A stretch of DNA of 64,000 nt. Source: Halichondria panicea (taxonomy: Eukaryota; Porifera; Demospongiae; Suberitida; Halichondriidae). Both the position numbers and the translations under genes were made by a program. This document shows positions 29,860-41,171 of this stretch, piece after piece. The stretch lies in contig NC_087383.1 in the NCBI RefSeq assembly GCF_963675165.1, forward strand, positions 7,290,639 to 7,354,638, read 5' to 3'. A model generated the notes under the pieces. The model saw only the letters and a program-made list of their open reading frames with translations. It did no database searches and was not told the origin of the DNA. How positions within the stretch are numbered: position 1 is the stretch's first letter; every line of letters begins with the position of its first letter.

Positions 29860-32000
29860 TTTCGAAAAGCTAAAGTTCTGCATGCGATAAAAGGGGTGGG
29901 GCTGGTCTGGACGTTACTACGCATGCGTATAAGTACTGCTTCCATGCTCATTCACAGGTCACCAACTCTATCACCTGTGCTTGATGGGCATACCTAAACT
30001 TTCTATAATTATGTTTGTTCTTCATATCTTTACCTTACTTAGATTTCGATTTATATCTGTTTACCTTAACTACACGTTTCGCCATAAAGGCTAAAAAAAA
30101 AAAAAAAAAAAAACACTTGCATGCGGCTGTCTGGGACAGATTTCGCAATACCCACAATTACTCACAACACCTTGTAGCTTGTACTCCTGCGGTCCTTATC
30201 GGTGGGAACTACCGGTCTCCATGGCGGCATCTCCACGGAGACTCTGACGTCATAGCCTGGAATATTCACAGATCCAGTTCCAGAAGCTCAGTTCCTTTGA
30301 AGAAGCGAAGTGTCTTTCTGGAAGAGGTGAGTTTCTTTGCATGTTTGCAGGAATGTAGGCTTGTAGGCTTGTAGCATTGTAGCATTGTGTTTGCTGTCTA
30401 TTTGATTACTATCTTTTTATGCAGAATCATCGCAAGCCTTCCACGGTGTTGCAGAACCATCGCGAGCCTTCCATTGTGTTGCCTTCCTGCGGAGCAGCGC
30501 GTGCATTCTTCAGCCATGGAAGGATAGGAGCTGGATCATCCGAAGCAGTGCAGGCTGCAGGAGTTATTTGTAAGTTGAAACCTTACGTCTGCATGTTCAT
30601 CTTGTCTTGTGTGTAGCTTGTTTCATGTAGTGTGTGTGTATGTTATTGCAGCTATTGATTGAATTGTTTCCTCTCTGGCCTTTGAGTGTATCGTGTTGCT
30701 TTGTTTGTCGAGTGCGGGAAGGTTTCTGTTCTGATATTCCTTGTGTCTAAGTGTGGTGGCCCCTTCTTGACTGTGAGGTGTGTAGGTCATGCAGCTTAAT
30801 AGATACATACTTGCCAGCAAAGCGGACGTTGAATGCATGTATGCATGGCTAAACTCGTGTTAATTGGTGTTGCGCTTATAATTTGTTTTTCATGTACGCG
30901 TAGCTAAGAGTCTATTACCTGCATGGCCTTGAACCTGGGGGGGGGGGGTGGTGTCCGTAGCACTGGAGTAATCAATCAGTATGTGTGTGGAAGGTTCTTC
31001 AACAGTTGGGTCGCAGGACAGCATCTTCTTGTTCTTGGAACCGTTGTCGAGCCAGTCTTCGGGGTGCAACGATGGATTACTCATGGCATTCCAGTCTACG
31101 GAGGGAGCACTCTGTTGTTAGTACCTGCCTAAGGGGAAAGCAGCACAGGGTATGTTCCCCCGGGAGCATATCCTGCCATAATAGGGAGTGTTGAGATCTC
31201 GTTATCAGTTCCAATAGTTAGTTAGCTAGACATTAGCTAGTTAGTCGACTGCTGGTTCCTAGCTATGCTAATGTGAAGGCTTAAATATGCTTTTTATGAT
31301 GCCTTTTTTTTTAGTCGGGTGGATGGAATTGGTAAGTTCAGGCTTTAACTAAACCCTAGGTGTGCCAAGGGAACTGTAGCCTTTGACTGGATTAGTGAAG
31401 AGTAGTCTTGAGCACTTGTGCAAGCCTTGCATGCCAGGCTTGTTACAACTGGAGTCGACAAGGGCTTCGAGAGCAAGGAGGTGTTGTCTCTGTGAGTCTA
31501 CTGTTGTTGAACCATCCCACACATTCTGGTTGATTACCTCTGTGCTCAGTTAATGGTACTCACAGTCACAGGGTCCCTTTAGTTTATTATGCCCTTATTG
31601 TATTAGTCCCTTGGGCAAGGAAACTACTGGACTACTGGTGGTGGTCCTCTTGTGGTTGATTTGATTGGTTTTGGTTGGTTTATTATGGGAAGTTCTGTCT
31701 TCTCTGCACAGTTGGTGCATGTGGATGATAATTATTTTTGTGGCTGAATTGGTGGTCTTGTTGTGTAGTCTTGCTGTTGAATTGATTGGTGGTTGTTCTC
31801 ATCTCTTCTCTGCATACAAACAGCTTGTTTGTTGTTGTCTGGTGTTATAATTATGTATTGTGTGTGTATTGATAATACTAGGCTGATGGTTGTCAGCTGT
31901 GGTGGTGATTGGCTGGTATTGTATTGTGTGGAGTGGATGGTTTTGTTTGAACTGCTGCTCTCAATGTAACCATGCATTTGCTTGTTCTCTTGCAGCCACA
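29860..32000. other. Uncharacterised region; repeat-derived, possible non-coding transcript
   Basis: No recognised protein. A poly-A run lies near 30090 and a palindromic CRE-like TGACGTCA at 30246. Splice-like signals are scattered: donors GAAGAG|GTGAGT near 30326 and TTATTT|GTAAGT near 30570, and acceptors TATGCAG near 30424 and TTGCAG near 31995. Candidate exon 30425-30570 encodes a short Ser/Ala-rich stretch with a twice-repeated NHRKPS-like motif. Similarity of the right end to 44305 and 48327 suggests mobile origin. Confidence 0.35.
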
Positions 32001-32144
32001 ATGCACACACACACACAGCTCCTCCTACTAGCTACTGTACTAGTGTTCCATTCTCTCACTGCTTTTGTCTCCTCTCTCCCCCAGGTACAGAGACATGCCA
32101 TGCTGAACCCTGGGAGAATCACTAACCTGATAATGTCTGCATAA
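32001..32144 (+). CDS. Candidate 47-residue secreted peptide ORF
   Basis: An ATG preceded by an acceptor-like TTGCAG opens a 47-codon frame. Its start is a good signal-peptide pattern (QLLLLATVLVFHSLTAFVSS) followed by a short polar tail. A CAG|GTACAG donor-like site lies in the middle. A related copy at 44305-44425 keeps the hydrophobic part but shifts frame afterwards, which argues against strong protein selection. It may be a signal-peptide exon captured by a repeat, or chance. Confidence 0.25.
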   Translation: MHTHTQLLLLATVLVFHSLTAFVSSLPQVQRHAMLNPGRITNLIMSA

Positions 32145-32460
32145 TTATTATTGCAGGTTTAAAGGGGGCGGGGCTTGACTGTACGCCCCCATATCTCTCT
32201 TCAGGGGGAGGGGCTCAGGTCTCAACGTCCACTAATTACTATCCCACTATACTGGAGAGGTGGATTGTCTCTGCATGTATGCAGCCATGGATACATTAAA
32301 AATGAGTATGGCTACATGTGAAGTGTCTCATACATTCTATGATGTGTTACTGTAGGTTGATGTCTGCACAGCAAAAGATAGCCACTGTAACAGCATACAC
32401 ACAGATAAGTAGCTAGCTATGTTGTGTGGCAAGTTTTTATGATCCCTCCAGGTTGATTGG
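32035..32460. repeat. Dispersed composite repeat, master copy
   Basis: The left part (32035-32150) recurs at 44305-44425. The right part (32145-32460, GGGGCGGGGCTTGACTGTAC, TCTCTTCAGGGGGAGGGGCT, AGCTATGTTGTGTGGCAAG) recurs at 48327-48745. All copies are on the same strand. Non-coding; element class unknown. Confidence 0.7.
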
Positions 32461-32755
32461 TTGAAATTTCATCTAGCTGCATGAATAGCTGCATCACCTG
32501 TGTGCACTGCTCACTGCTCACTGTGAGGAGGTAACCATTCTTTATAATAATAATTATAGCTAGCTGGCTAGTTAAAAGGGATGCAATGTACATGAAGTGT
32601 GTTTTTAGGGGCCAGTTCGCGGCTGTGTAAGCTAGCTATAATAGCTGGTCTACCACATAATGATTGATTACGACCTTTTATATTGTAGTTTTGAAGTGTG
32701 CTACGTATTGATTTGTTCATTGCAATCGTTCTTCCTCTCTGCCTACCTTACACAG
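32461..32755. other. No gene recognised
   Basis: AT-rich spacer between the dispersed repeat and the SELENBP1-like exon. No upstream exon of that gene was found. Confidence 0.4.
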
Positions 32756-32921
32756 GATCGTGTGGTTGTGGTCCCGGCTATGCCACTCCACTAGAGGCAA
32801 TGGAGGGACCTCGTGAGAAGCTCCTCTACATACCTTACATCTATCGAAGTACAGAGCAGAATAAACCAGATTATCTTGCAACGGTTGATTGCGACCCGGA
32901 CTCCCACTTACAGACAGGTGA
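32756..32921 (+). CDS. SELENBP1: Orphan exon of selenium-binding protein 1 / methanethiol oxidase
   Basis: SELENBP1 oxidises methanethiol to formaldehyde, hydrogen peroxide and sulfide in the cytosol. The exon lies between acceptor TTACACAG and donor ACAG|GTGAGA. It encodes [40 protein letters not shown] and DCDPDS, matching the first ~55 residues of the family, including the N-terminal Cys-rich GPGY motif. Hydrophobic residues in frame upstream come from the intron pyrimidine tract and are not a signal peptide. None of the other exons, about 400 residues, was found in the next 2.4 kb, which instead holds a piggyBac-type element. It is either a gene fragment or the 5' part of a gene with a very long intron. 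Confidence 0.75.
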
Positions 32922-33043
32922 GAATGATGGCATGTATTAAACCTGGGTACTGCATGTGTACGTGTATACACAGGGACATGCATCATGCACAGTGATGTGC
33001 TCACTCAGAATAAATTTAAGTGGTTGATTTTACATTGTATTAA

Positions 33044-33851
33044 CCCTTTCCCGGCTTTAGCCGTCATATGACAGCAGCAGTAGTGATAATTTTCAAAAAA
33101 TCGTTGTGGGCGCTGTGTTGGAGCTATGCGCACACTGTAGGTACCAGCACATGCGCATTGGGCTGCTCTTTGACATGGTATCTTTAATGTCTTGCCTCGA
33201 GGTACGCTTTGTGCAGTACTGTCGAAAGAAAACTGACCGTTTGATAATGGCTACAAGATCTTCGTAGTACAACCTCAGCGAGGTTCTAGGGCAGCTAGAC
33301 AGTGAGAATAACGATACTTATGGCCTTGTTGAGTAAGAGGACAGTGACTGGGATCATACCAAGAGAGGAAACTACTTCTCAGAGGTCAAGCTATAAACAT
33401 AGAGCCTGAAGAGCCGGAGGAAGAAGCTCCTGAGCATGAACCAAAGTCCTGGACCTTGTAAGTAACTATGGAGTATCATATGTAGTCTGGATAGCTTCAG
33501 TATGGTATGCTTAGTCTAGTTAGTACACAAGTGGACATCATGAGCCACTATTGAACTTGTAAACCTGTGTGTAGGTGAAGAAAACATTGAGAACACTTAG
33601 TGTTAGTTACTTCATGCCTTCATACAATATTCTTTATGTTCATAAATGTGAAATGTGTAAAAAATCGTTAATTAGTGGGGGGTGGTCAGTTGCTAGGTAA
33701 CAATGATTATGTCATGGTACCCCCAGGATCTGGGCTACCTGTAGGAAATAGTTGCAAGTGATTTCAATGCATTGTTCATGAGATATGTATTTTTAAAGAA
33801 AAATATCTATTTATTCTGTATTTTGTTTTTTTAATTAAAGCCGGGAAAGGG
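33044..33851. mobile_element. Decayed piggyBac-type element
   Basis: The ends are perfect inverses: CCCTTTCCCGGCTTTA on the left and TAAAGCCGGGAAAGGG on the right. The left flank is TTAA, the hallmark piggyBac target site; the right flank reads TTCC. Near 33247-33460 a broken frame is rich in acidic residues (SENNDTYG, EDSDWDHT, EPEEPEEEAPEH-like), as in piggyBac transposase N termini. It has stops and no DDE core. The 808-bp length implies a deletion derivative. Confidence 0.65.
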
Positions 33852-34434
33852 TTCCTGAAACACAATAGAGTATTACAGTATAAAGAGGTGTGATGATAAT
33901 GTATTGTGCCGTGTTCTGTTGTTTTGTGTGAATAATAATCAATCTTCATGTGCTGAATTAATTTTTCCACATGTTTTGAGCTGGAATTTTTGAGCATTCC
34001 ACTTTCTCAGGCATGCATGAATGGGCACACCTTTTTCCAGTAAATGAGGCGTTCTCAATAATTAGATATAATTATGCATGATGATTGTGTATACGGCACA
34101 TGTAAATTAATGCTCTGTGAACAGTAACAAGGTTAGCCCCAGAAATTTCTAGCTATACAGTAAGTTAAGAAACATGTACTTAGAATTCTGATATGTGCCC
34201 ACACTGGTCGGTGGTGGTGATGGTCGGTACTAACCACTTCTAGACAAAATAAATAGCGACACACCCACCATTTCGTAGGAGAGGGAACTCCAGTTGACCG
34301 TTTTTGCTGACGTAAGCAATGATATTCATTGATTTGTGACATCACAAATCATCTTGTCTTTATTTGCTACATCCAAGTTCATGTGATGTCTAACCTGCAA
34401 CTACACCCAGTTGATCAGTCATAATGTGTCACAG
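33852..34434. other. No gene recognised
   Basis: AT-rich spacer. Nothing supported beyond short low-complexity stretches. Confidence 0.4.
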
Positions 34435-36876
34435 GGGCGTGGCAATTTACACTACTACGCAACAGAAACCAAGAAAATCAGCTAAAATCACCATTTTTGA
34501 CAAGAAGGGCCGCTCGAGCCGCCAAGACAGAACTCTTTCAGCTACTGTGAGTTAGTACACACGAAAAGTATACTATTGGAGTACATGCTCTCCAAAAATC
34601 AGACCTTAACTAGCATGAACTCGAAAAATCAATGCCTAACACATTTGGCACTATAAATTTACAAAACTTTGTATATCTCAGAACTTACTAGTAGCCTGCA
34701 CTTCCGTAAGAGCTCAAAAGATGCGCAAGGTAATGAAGTACTTGCATAACAAATTTCAGATCTTAACTCAAACATATAAGATAGTTTCATGCCTAACATA
34801 TTTTCAATGTACACATATTGTAGCAGCCATCTTGGAGTGATGATGTCATATGATGTAACAGGTGGTGGTCCAATGGAAGCGCCAAGAGTTGAACTTTCAG
34901 TACCTGCACTCAAATTGTTCCAATCACATTTAGTTTAGAAGATATTCACAAAAACGTAAAAAATCAAAAGTTCTACTCTCTTTGGTTGTTGCACTGTAGA
35001 TGTAGTTGGTAGATATACCGTATAGCCGGTAATTTTCAGGGGACAAAATATTCATGCTTCAGCAGTATTTAGACATTTCGTGGGTAATATTTTCGTGGTT
35101 GGAGCTTGCACTGCAGGTAAAGGTAGGCAAGGTCGCTTCATTCGTGGGTAAAATATTTGTAGTCAGAGTTTCAACTACGAATATTTTGTCCCCCGAAAAT
35201 TACCGGCGGCTATACGGTAGATAATTTTAGTGCGGATGGATGTAAACACACAGTGAGAGACTTAGGTCATTCCTAATACTGTACATTGTATATTTCACGA
35301 ACATCTTTCTCTCCTACACCCACACACAGACTGATATCCCTGAGGTTGTGAAAAAGAAAGTCGAGAAGTTTAAATATCGCTACACTACACGAGACAAACG
35401 TAAATCCTCCACCATCAATCTCGGCTCATCCAATTCCTGGCACGATTATCTCCTGGGACAATTCAGAAATGAACGACCACTTAACAGCGAGACAAAAAAA
35501 CGCACTCTCGTTTCTTCCAACGTATAATTTTCGGCAATATTCGACCACTCTTAAAAATGGATCGTCAATGTTTAGCTCTCAACCGCTACACGGTTCTCTT
35601 AACCGGGAAGGACAATCGTCGATCAGTCGTAGTCATAGCGACCAGGATCCAAACAACGACCAAACGATGAATGGAACTGTACAGAATATTCTCTCTAATA
35701 GTGAAGCTGATATTTTGAGCAGTGGCGAAAGTACAATTATCAAACAAGTGTAACGTACAGTCAACCATTGGCTGATACTAATAAATTATATTGTCTAGTG
35801 GTGCAACAGATTCTATTGTACCTGTTATTTCCAACTCTGCTGGTAGGAACTTTACGGAAATTGAACGAGTTTTGGCAGCTGAATTGCTTCGATTCACTCA
35901 GAGAACGGATTATAGAACAAAAGCAGACGAGAGGTGATTGGAATTGGAAAAATTCGTCTTTGAAATGGCCAGATTTGATCTCCCTGTTCAAATAGCAAGT
36001 GAAAAAGACGTTTTAATGGAAGCTGATGCTCGCATGATTGTGTACGAGCCAAATCACGTGTGCTACGATAAATTCCAGCGTCATTATCGTCAGAGAAATA
36101 CTGGATCGATTATCACTCCTCTGAGTAACGATGACCTCATCTCACGTCATTTTGCACTGTCTCAAGTTCCCGTACATGTACTTCCTGTGAAAGATTTTAC
36201 ACATAACATCATCAATGCGGCTATCGTGGGTGACTACCATTACCGGCTACAAGTCTACGCTACCTATGACATACTTATCTACGATACTTATTGTCCGAAA
36301 CAGAAATATCGAGCACCCGCAAAACCACAGAAACGGCCAACAGCTACTAGTCAAAATTCTACTGGTGGTAGTCGAAAACGAAAAAATGTCGAGAAAGCAA
36401 AAAGTCCACAACCCAAGAGAGCGAAACGAGCATACGTACGAAAGAAAGGTGTGGCCTCTAAAACAGTGGAAGAAGTTGCCCAAGGTTCAATGGCCGCTGC
36501 TATATCAATGCGGCTATTGTGAGTGACTACCAGTTCCGGCTACAAGTGTACGCTTCGTACGATGTACTTATCCACGATACTTATTGTCCGAAAAAGAAAT
36601 ATAAAAAACCACGGAACCAGCCAACAGCTACTGGGAAAAAAGCTGCTGGTAAAAAATCTGCTAGTGGTATTGGTCGAGAAAGTAAAAAGCCCACAGCCCA
36701 AACGAGCGAAACGAACGTATGTAAGAAAGAAAGGTGCGACCTCTAAAACAGTCGAAAAAGTTGCTCAAGGCAATAAAAAAAGAGCGTCAGCTAAGAGTCA
36801 ACAAGGAACTCGCAAACAGATCAAGATGACGACCTTTGTACCTCAGATCGCGAGAATGCAAAGTCCCATCTCTTGA
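34435..36876 (+). pseudogene. Unrecognised gene with basic C-terminal tail and broken frames
   Basis: Not assigned to a known family. A possible first exon, 34435-34546 (GVAIYTTTQQKPRKSAKIT), would splice to a clear coding stretch from 35340 (TDIPEVVKKKVEKFKYRYTT, SSNSWHDYLLGQFRNE). The frame then breaks near a run of A at 35491 and continues in another frame to about 35750. After a branchpoint-like TACTAAT and TTGTCTAG acceptor at 35798, coding resumes (FTEIERVLAAELLRFTQRTD). It meets a TGA at 35935, or a 39-bp intron 35934-35972, and goes on (FDLPVQIASEKDVLMEADAR, LQVYATYDILIYDTYCPK). It ends in a Lys/Arg-rich, nuclear-signal-like tail. A 293-bp tandem duplication (36215-36507, 36508-36775) repeats this C-terminal block in shifted frame. 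It may be a recent pseudogene or a gene with unrecognised tiny introns. Confidence 0.5.
35016..35219. mobile_element. MITE with TACCGTATAGCCGGTAATTTTC ends
   Basis: The left end TACCGTATAGCCGGTAATTT and the right end AAATTACCGGCGGCTATACGGTA are near-perfect inverses. The inner halves (ATTTCGTGGGTAATATTTTCG and CTACGAATATTTTGTCCCCC) also pair. It lies between the possible first exon and the next exon of the unrecognised gene. Confidence 0.75.
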
Positions 36877-37619
36877 GTGACTGTTCCGTATGCCTCACAC
36901 ATATCACACACCCTCACAAAGCCACGCCCCCTCACTCTTTTTTCGTGTGGACACCTACATACCTCATGTATAAGAACAGTATTCCGATAGTTGTGCTCAC
37001 CTTTGCCCTCTGTGCAGATCACCTACAGCAAAATATCATTCACATGATTAAATTTGACTGTGTATTGTCCTACGAGCTTGTGTACTATAATTATCTTGCA
37101 TTGTCAATTATGTGAATAATCTAAAGGCCTGTACTTTCATTGGTGGACTGTCTGTATAATTATAAGAAAACATGAATGAATTGTCGGGTTATAATTATGC
37201 AGCAGACCTGACAAGTGTTTATGACAAAAGCATGCAGGTTATTACACTCGTTACCTTGACAACATAGTAATTATTAAAAATATACAGTGAAACCTCCGAA
37301 TAAACAATTTATATTGGGAGCAGAGCTTTTGTCAAAGTTTTACCGGCTACTAATTAAACTTGCTGAATTCTATAGATCGAGCATTCATCCCGTGCGTTGA
37401 GCCATAATGATAGCATAGCGGCAAAACAGATAATACCATTAATAATATGGGGAATGATCGATAATAATGATTAGATCGAAGAAACCATGGTGTTTTGTCG
37501 CCTTCCAAGATCGTCTACAAGTCGCAACTATATATATATAACTATACATGAGGCCTCAACTATACTGTCTCATTAGCAGCTTGTGAATAAAGCAGTCGCT
37601 CAAACAGTTCATTGTTGTG
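36877..37619. other. Intergenic spacer; no gene recognised
   Basis: AT-rich. GATCGA-rich stretch at 37375-37480. No coding signal. Confidence 0.45.
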
Positions 37620-37838
37620 TCCACACACACACCAATCACTCCACTCTGCTACCACGCACACCAATCACTCTACCCTGCTACCACGCACACCAATCACTCT
37701 ACCCTGCAACCATGCACACCAATCACTCTACCCTGCTACCACGCACACCAATCACTCTACCCTGCTACCACGCACACCAATCACTCTACCCTGCTACCAC
37801 GCACACCAATCACTCTACCCTGCTACCACGCACCGGGG
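37620..37838. repeat. 31-bp tandem repeat, about seven copies
   Basis: Unit CACACCAATCACTCTACCCT plus GCTACCACG, very uniform. Three overlapping open frames across it are artefacts of the repeat. Confidence 0.95.
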
Positions 37839-38004
37839 TATTTATTACGCTTTATGATTAGCAATAGCATAAATTTAATCATTGTCCACGAAAATTTCCC
37901 AGAAAAGTCCCTGGGATCATTAGAAAATATACAATATTATAAACATTATAATTATACCGTAGAAAAAATAAATTGCAGCGCATATAATCATGAGTCATGA
38001 CAAT

Positions 38005-41000
38005 TCATGTGTCCACTTGTCTATGGTGTGGCAGTGATCCTTTAATAGTCTCAATGTCCCCCCGACCAAGAGCAGGGGATCTGAGAGCCTCAATGAGAGC
38101 GGACCAGGAGAGGGGAGGGTCGGTCTGGGTCAACCAGTGCTCCAGCATGCCAGTTACACAAGCTCCAGCTACATGATGACGGTTGTGCTGAATCTCCTGT
38201 GGGAAGAAAATCACAACATGATCAACTTACTTAGTCTAAACGACAAAATCACATTTGAAGGAAAATTCCTCACCTCTAATAACTCCCAACTGTTCTCCCA
38301 GACACTTCCATTTGGCTCTTGCTTCCCAGGTGGTTTCTCTCACCACCTTCAAGTGCTGGTCCACACTGAGTGGCTCTGTAGCAAGCAAGTCAAGCTGAAA
38401 TCAATGCTATATTTATGTACAAACCTTTTTGGACAAAATTAATAAGTTTTGCTGATCCTGAGAGGGAATGGATGATTCACCATCTCTATATAGATACTCC
38501 CAACACATCCTGCACATTCAGGAGTTAGTTAATGCAATGTACTGTACACATGCACAATTGTACAACATACCTGATGTGTTTCCATGTCTGCTGCAATGTC
38601 TGCTCGATTGATGACGAGGCACTTTAGTGCTCTAATGAGGGCCGACCAGGAGGGGGGAGGGGAGGGTCTCCTCACCCAGTGCTGCAACATGGCATGGAAC
38701 CCAGCTTCTGCCGATGGGTGGTCACGCTCAATGACCTGGACATGACAACAATGTCTAAGTAATGAATATTCGCTCATGCATTACATGATTATCACATTTC
38801 TACCTTTCTAGTTTTGTAGCCAATATCCAGCTGTATTGCCAGACTGTACCAGTCAGCAGTGATTGCAATGACTGCATTCTTCACTGTATCTAGTGGTAGC
38901 AAGTTGAAAACATACACAGTGAAGACGCTGTACTTGTTGAGATTCTCCACCAGACAGCTGTAAGTTCCCTCAGTCTCACTCCTCCACGTCTCAAGGGCCT
39001 GGACCACCTCCTGTCTGGGACTGACTAGCGGAATTTTGACAATGGAAGGGCTCAGGATTCTTCTGTACATGCGACTGTTTCGAACTACTTGATCCTGTTC
39101 TTCATTGTCAGGGTCGAAAATTTGGCTGGTAAAATATGAAATGAAAGCTCTGGAGATTTTCTCATCTTTCTTGGGATTTTTGTCACTGTGGATACACTGT
39201 ATGGTGGTTTGATCCAGGCCAGCGTATGGCTCAAACTGTAAGAGATGCTTGAAGGTGAGGCCATCTTGTTGTGTTGATTTGATCATTCTTCTGTTGGAGG
39301 AGACAGTCTGCTGCAATATCTTTGATGTTGACCAGTGGGAGGTCAGAGGGATTTTTCAGAGGATGCTTGACACTTCATCTGGATCAATCACCGATTCAAT
39401 CACATTCACATTGCGGCCAAAACTTTCAACAGTCTCACGGATTGTGCTCATAATTCTGGAGCGATGAATCAAACCTTCAGGTCGAACTGTGTCAGTGCGC
39501 ATTTTGAGAACAAGAGATCGGCCATTTTCAGCAAGCTCGAGGTGTGCAGTGATTCCATCATCATCGCAGATCCCACTCTTCCACACAGAGCAGAATCTCT
39601 GTAGGGAAGGGATGTCATGCATTATGTTACTGGCAGGGGCAAGGCAGAATGTGAACACTATCCTCAGAATGAGAACCTGAAGGCAGCGAGGATCAAAAAA
39701 CTCGGTTTTTTGAGAGGTTTTAAGTATCCAACCAAAGTGGTACTTGATGCTTTGAGTATCTTTCCAAACTTGCTCTGGAGTTTCGATTCGAATGAGCCCT
39801 GGAAAGAAGAGGTATCGTGTGTCAGACTCAGGAACAGAAGCATCTCTGTCAGCTAGTGGAAGAAGCAATCTCCTTCGAAATGAAATCCAAGACTTGGATG
39901 TCTATAATTTCGAAGCACAGCTCTAAATGTGACATGTAGGCAATCAGCATCTCCATGTCGAAGCCTTCAAATTCTTTTTTGAATTTTGACAAAGGCACCA
40001 CTCCAGTGCTTGAAGCTAGCTTGCAGTGCTGGCAGAAACTTTCAGGAGCAAACACGGTCCCAGTGACTCTGGACAGAAGTGTTGCTTGATCAATCACTAA
40101 GAAAGACTTCTCTGGAGAGCTGTCATTGCGGAGAAACAAGAGAAGGCCTCTTTTATGCAGCTGGTCACAGATCTCTACAAGGTGAGGGACGGTGCTGGGT
40201 ATGAAAGAAAGAATATCTTGGGTGCGTTTTGACAGATCCTCGTTAAGATCGCTCTTAATTCTTTCGTAGACATTTCCCAACGACAAAGCAAGGTCGTCTT
40301 TGAAGCTTTCGGCAAGATAAATGTAAAAGTGTGAGCATTCAGGCTGATGGTTTCTGGAGAGCGGAGAATAGCAGAGCTTTTCTGAATCTGTTTTCTTGCT
40401 TTTGTCATATTATTCGAATCAGCAAAGCGGCAATCCATTGGAATGAACTCTTTAAACTCAAAATTGCTTGATAATGGGGGCAAAGATGCTCGCTTTGGCT
40501 TGTGGATCTTCTCTCATTTCCTTCACCTGGTCGGCATGGCTACCAACTACTATCACGTGTGCTTTGCCTTTCAGATTGGTGCACTGGTTTTGGACAAGGG
40601 TCAACCAACGATACATGGAATCAATAAATCGCCTGCTCACTTTCTACAAGCTTAGCACAGAGGATAATGATGGGTGGTGAGGTTTGAACAGCATTCTCCA
40701 GAATATGGCACAGTGGCTCGTGTAAAACTCTTTCTGGCCAGCAAAATCAAAGTAGATGATCCTCCCAAACTCTTTGGTGTATATTTCGTACGGAATGATA
40801 CCCACTGTCTTTGCATCAACACCATCTACGGGTTTTGCCTTCTGTAGTTTAGACCAAAACCCTTTTGTGCTCAGAATGGACTTCAACAGAGTGCTCTTCC
40901 CCACGCCACCATCACCAATGATTAGCACAGACAGAGGAAGGTGTGGGGGTCGCTCAGAGGAGAGCTTTCCGATGAGCTTACTGTGTTCCTTGTAGACATT

Positions 41001-41171
41001 GGCAGCCTTGGCTCCGTGTTTCAAGAGGAGCCTTATGATCTCAGGGTCGTTGGCCAAATCGAGAGGTGTCTTGCCTTCTTCGTCGGTCACATTCAGATCA
41101 CTGTGGCATTCTGCCAGTAAAAACTCCACTTTTGAATCACGCTCATATACTTTACGGCTAGTAATAGGAAA
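38005..41171 (-). pseudogene. Ankyrin-Roc-COR protein with two death domains, frames broken
   Basis: The minus-strand order is an ankyrin repeat (EEGKTPLDLANDPEIIRLLL), then a Roc GTPase with P-loop GDGGVGKST, DFAGQ and VGSHAD. A COR domain follows (about 40280-39360). Death domain 1 spans the exon junction 38804/38735 (ITADWYSLAIQLDI; GFHAMLQHWVRR; WSALIRALK). Death domain 2 is in exons 38274-38394 and 38005-38196 (WKCLGEQLGV; MLEHWLTQTDPPLSWSALIE; GDIETI). ROCO proteins are large GTPases, and death domains recruit apoptosis or immune adaptors; this architecture resembles DAPK1/MFHAS-like ROCOs. The long coding stretch 38804-41171 changes frame at least four times without introns (near 40700, 40650, 40460 and 39870), with a UGA near 39357 as well. 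The final splice junction is out of phase. No 5' exons were found. Probably a young pseudogene. Confidence 0.72.

Noticed and set aside
32698..32755. Signal peptide on the SELENBP1-like exon
   Set aside because: The hydrophobic residues are read from the intron pyrimidine tract before a good acceptor, and family members are cytosolic without a signal.
37583..38000. Three overlapping His/Ser/Pro-rich ORFs
   Set aside because: All arise from the 31-bp tandem repeat.
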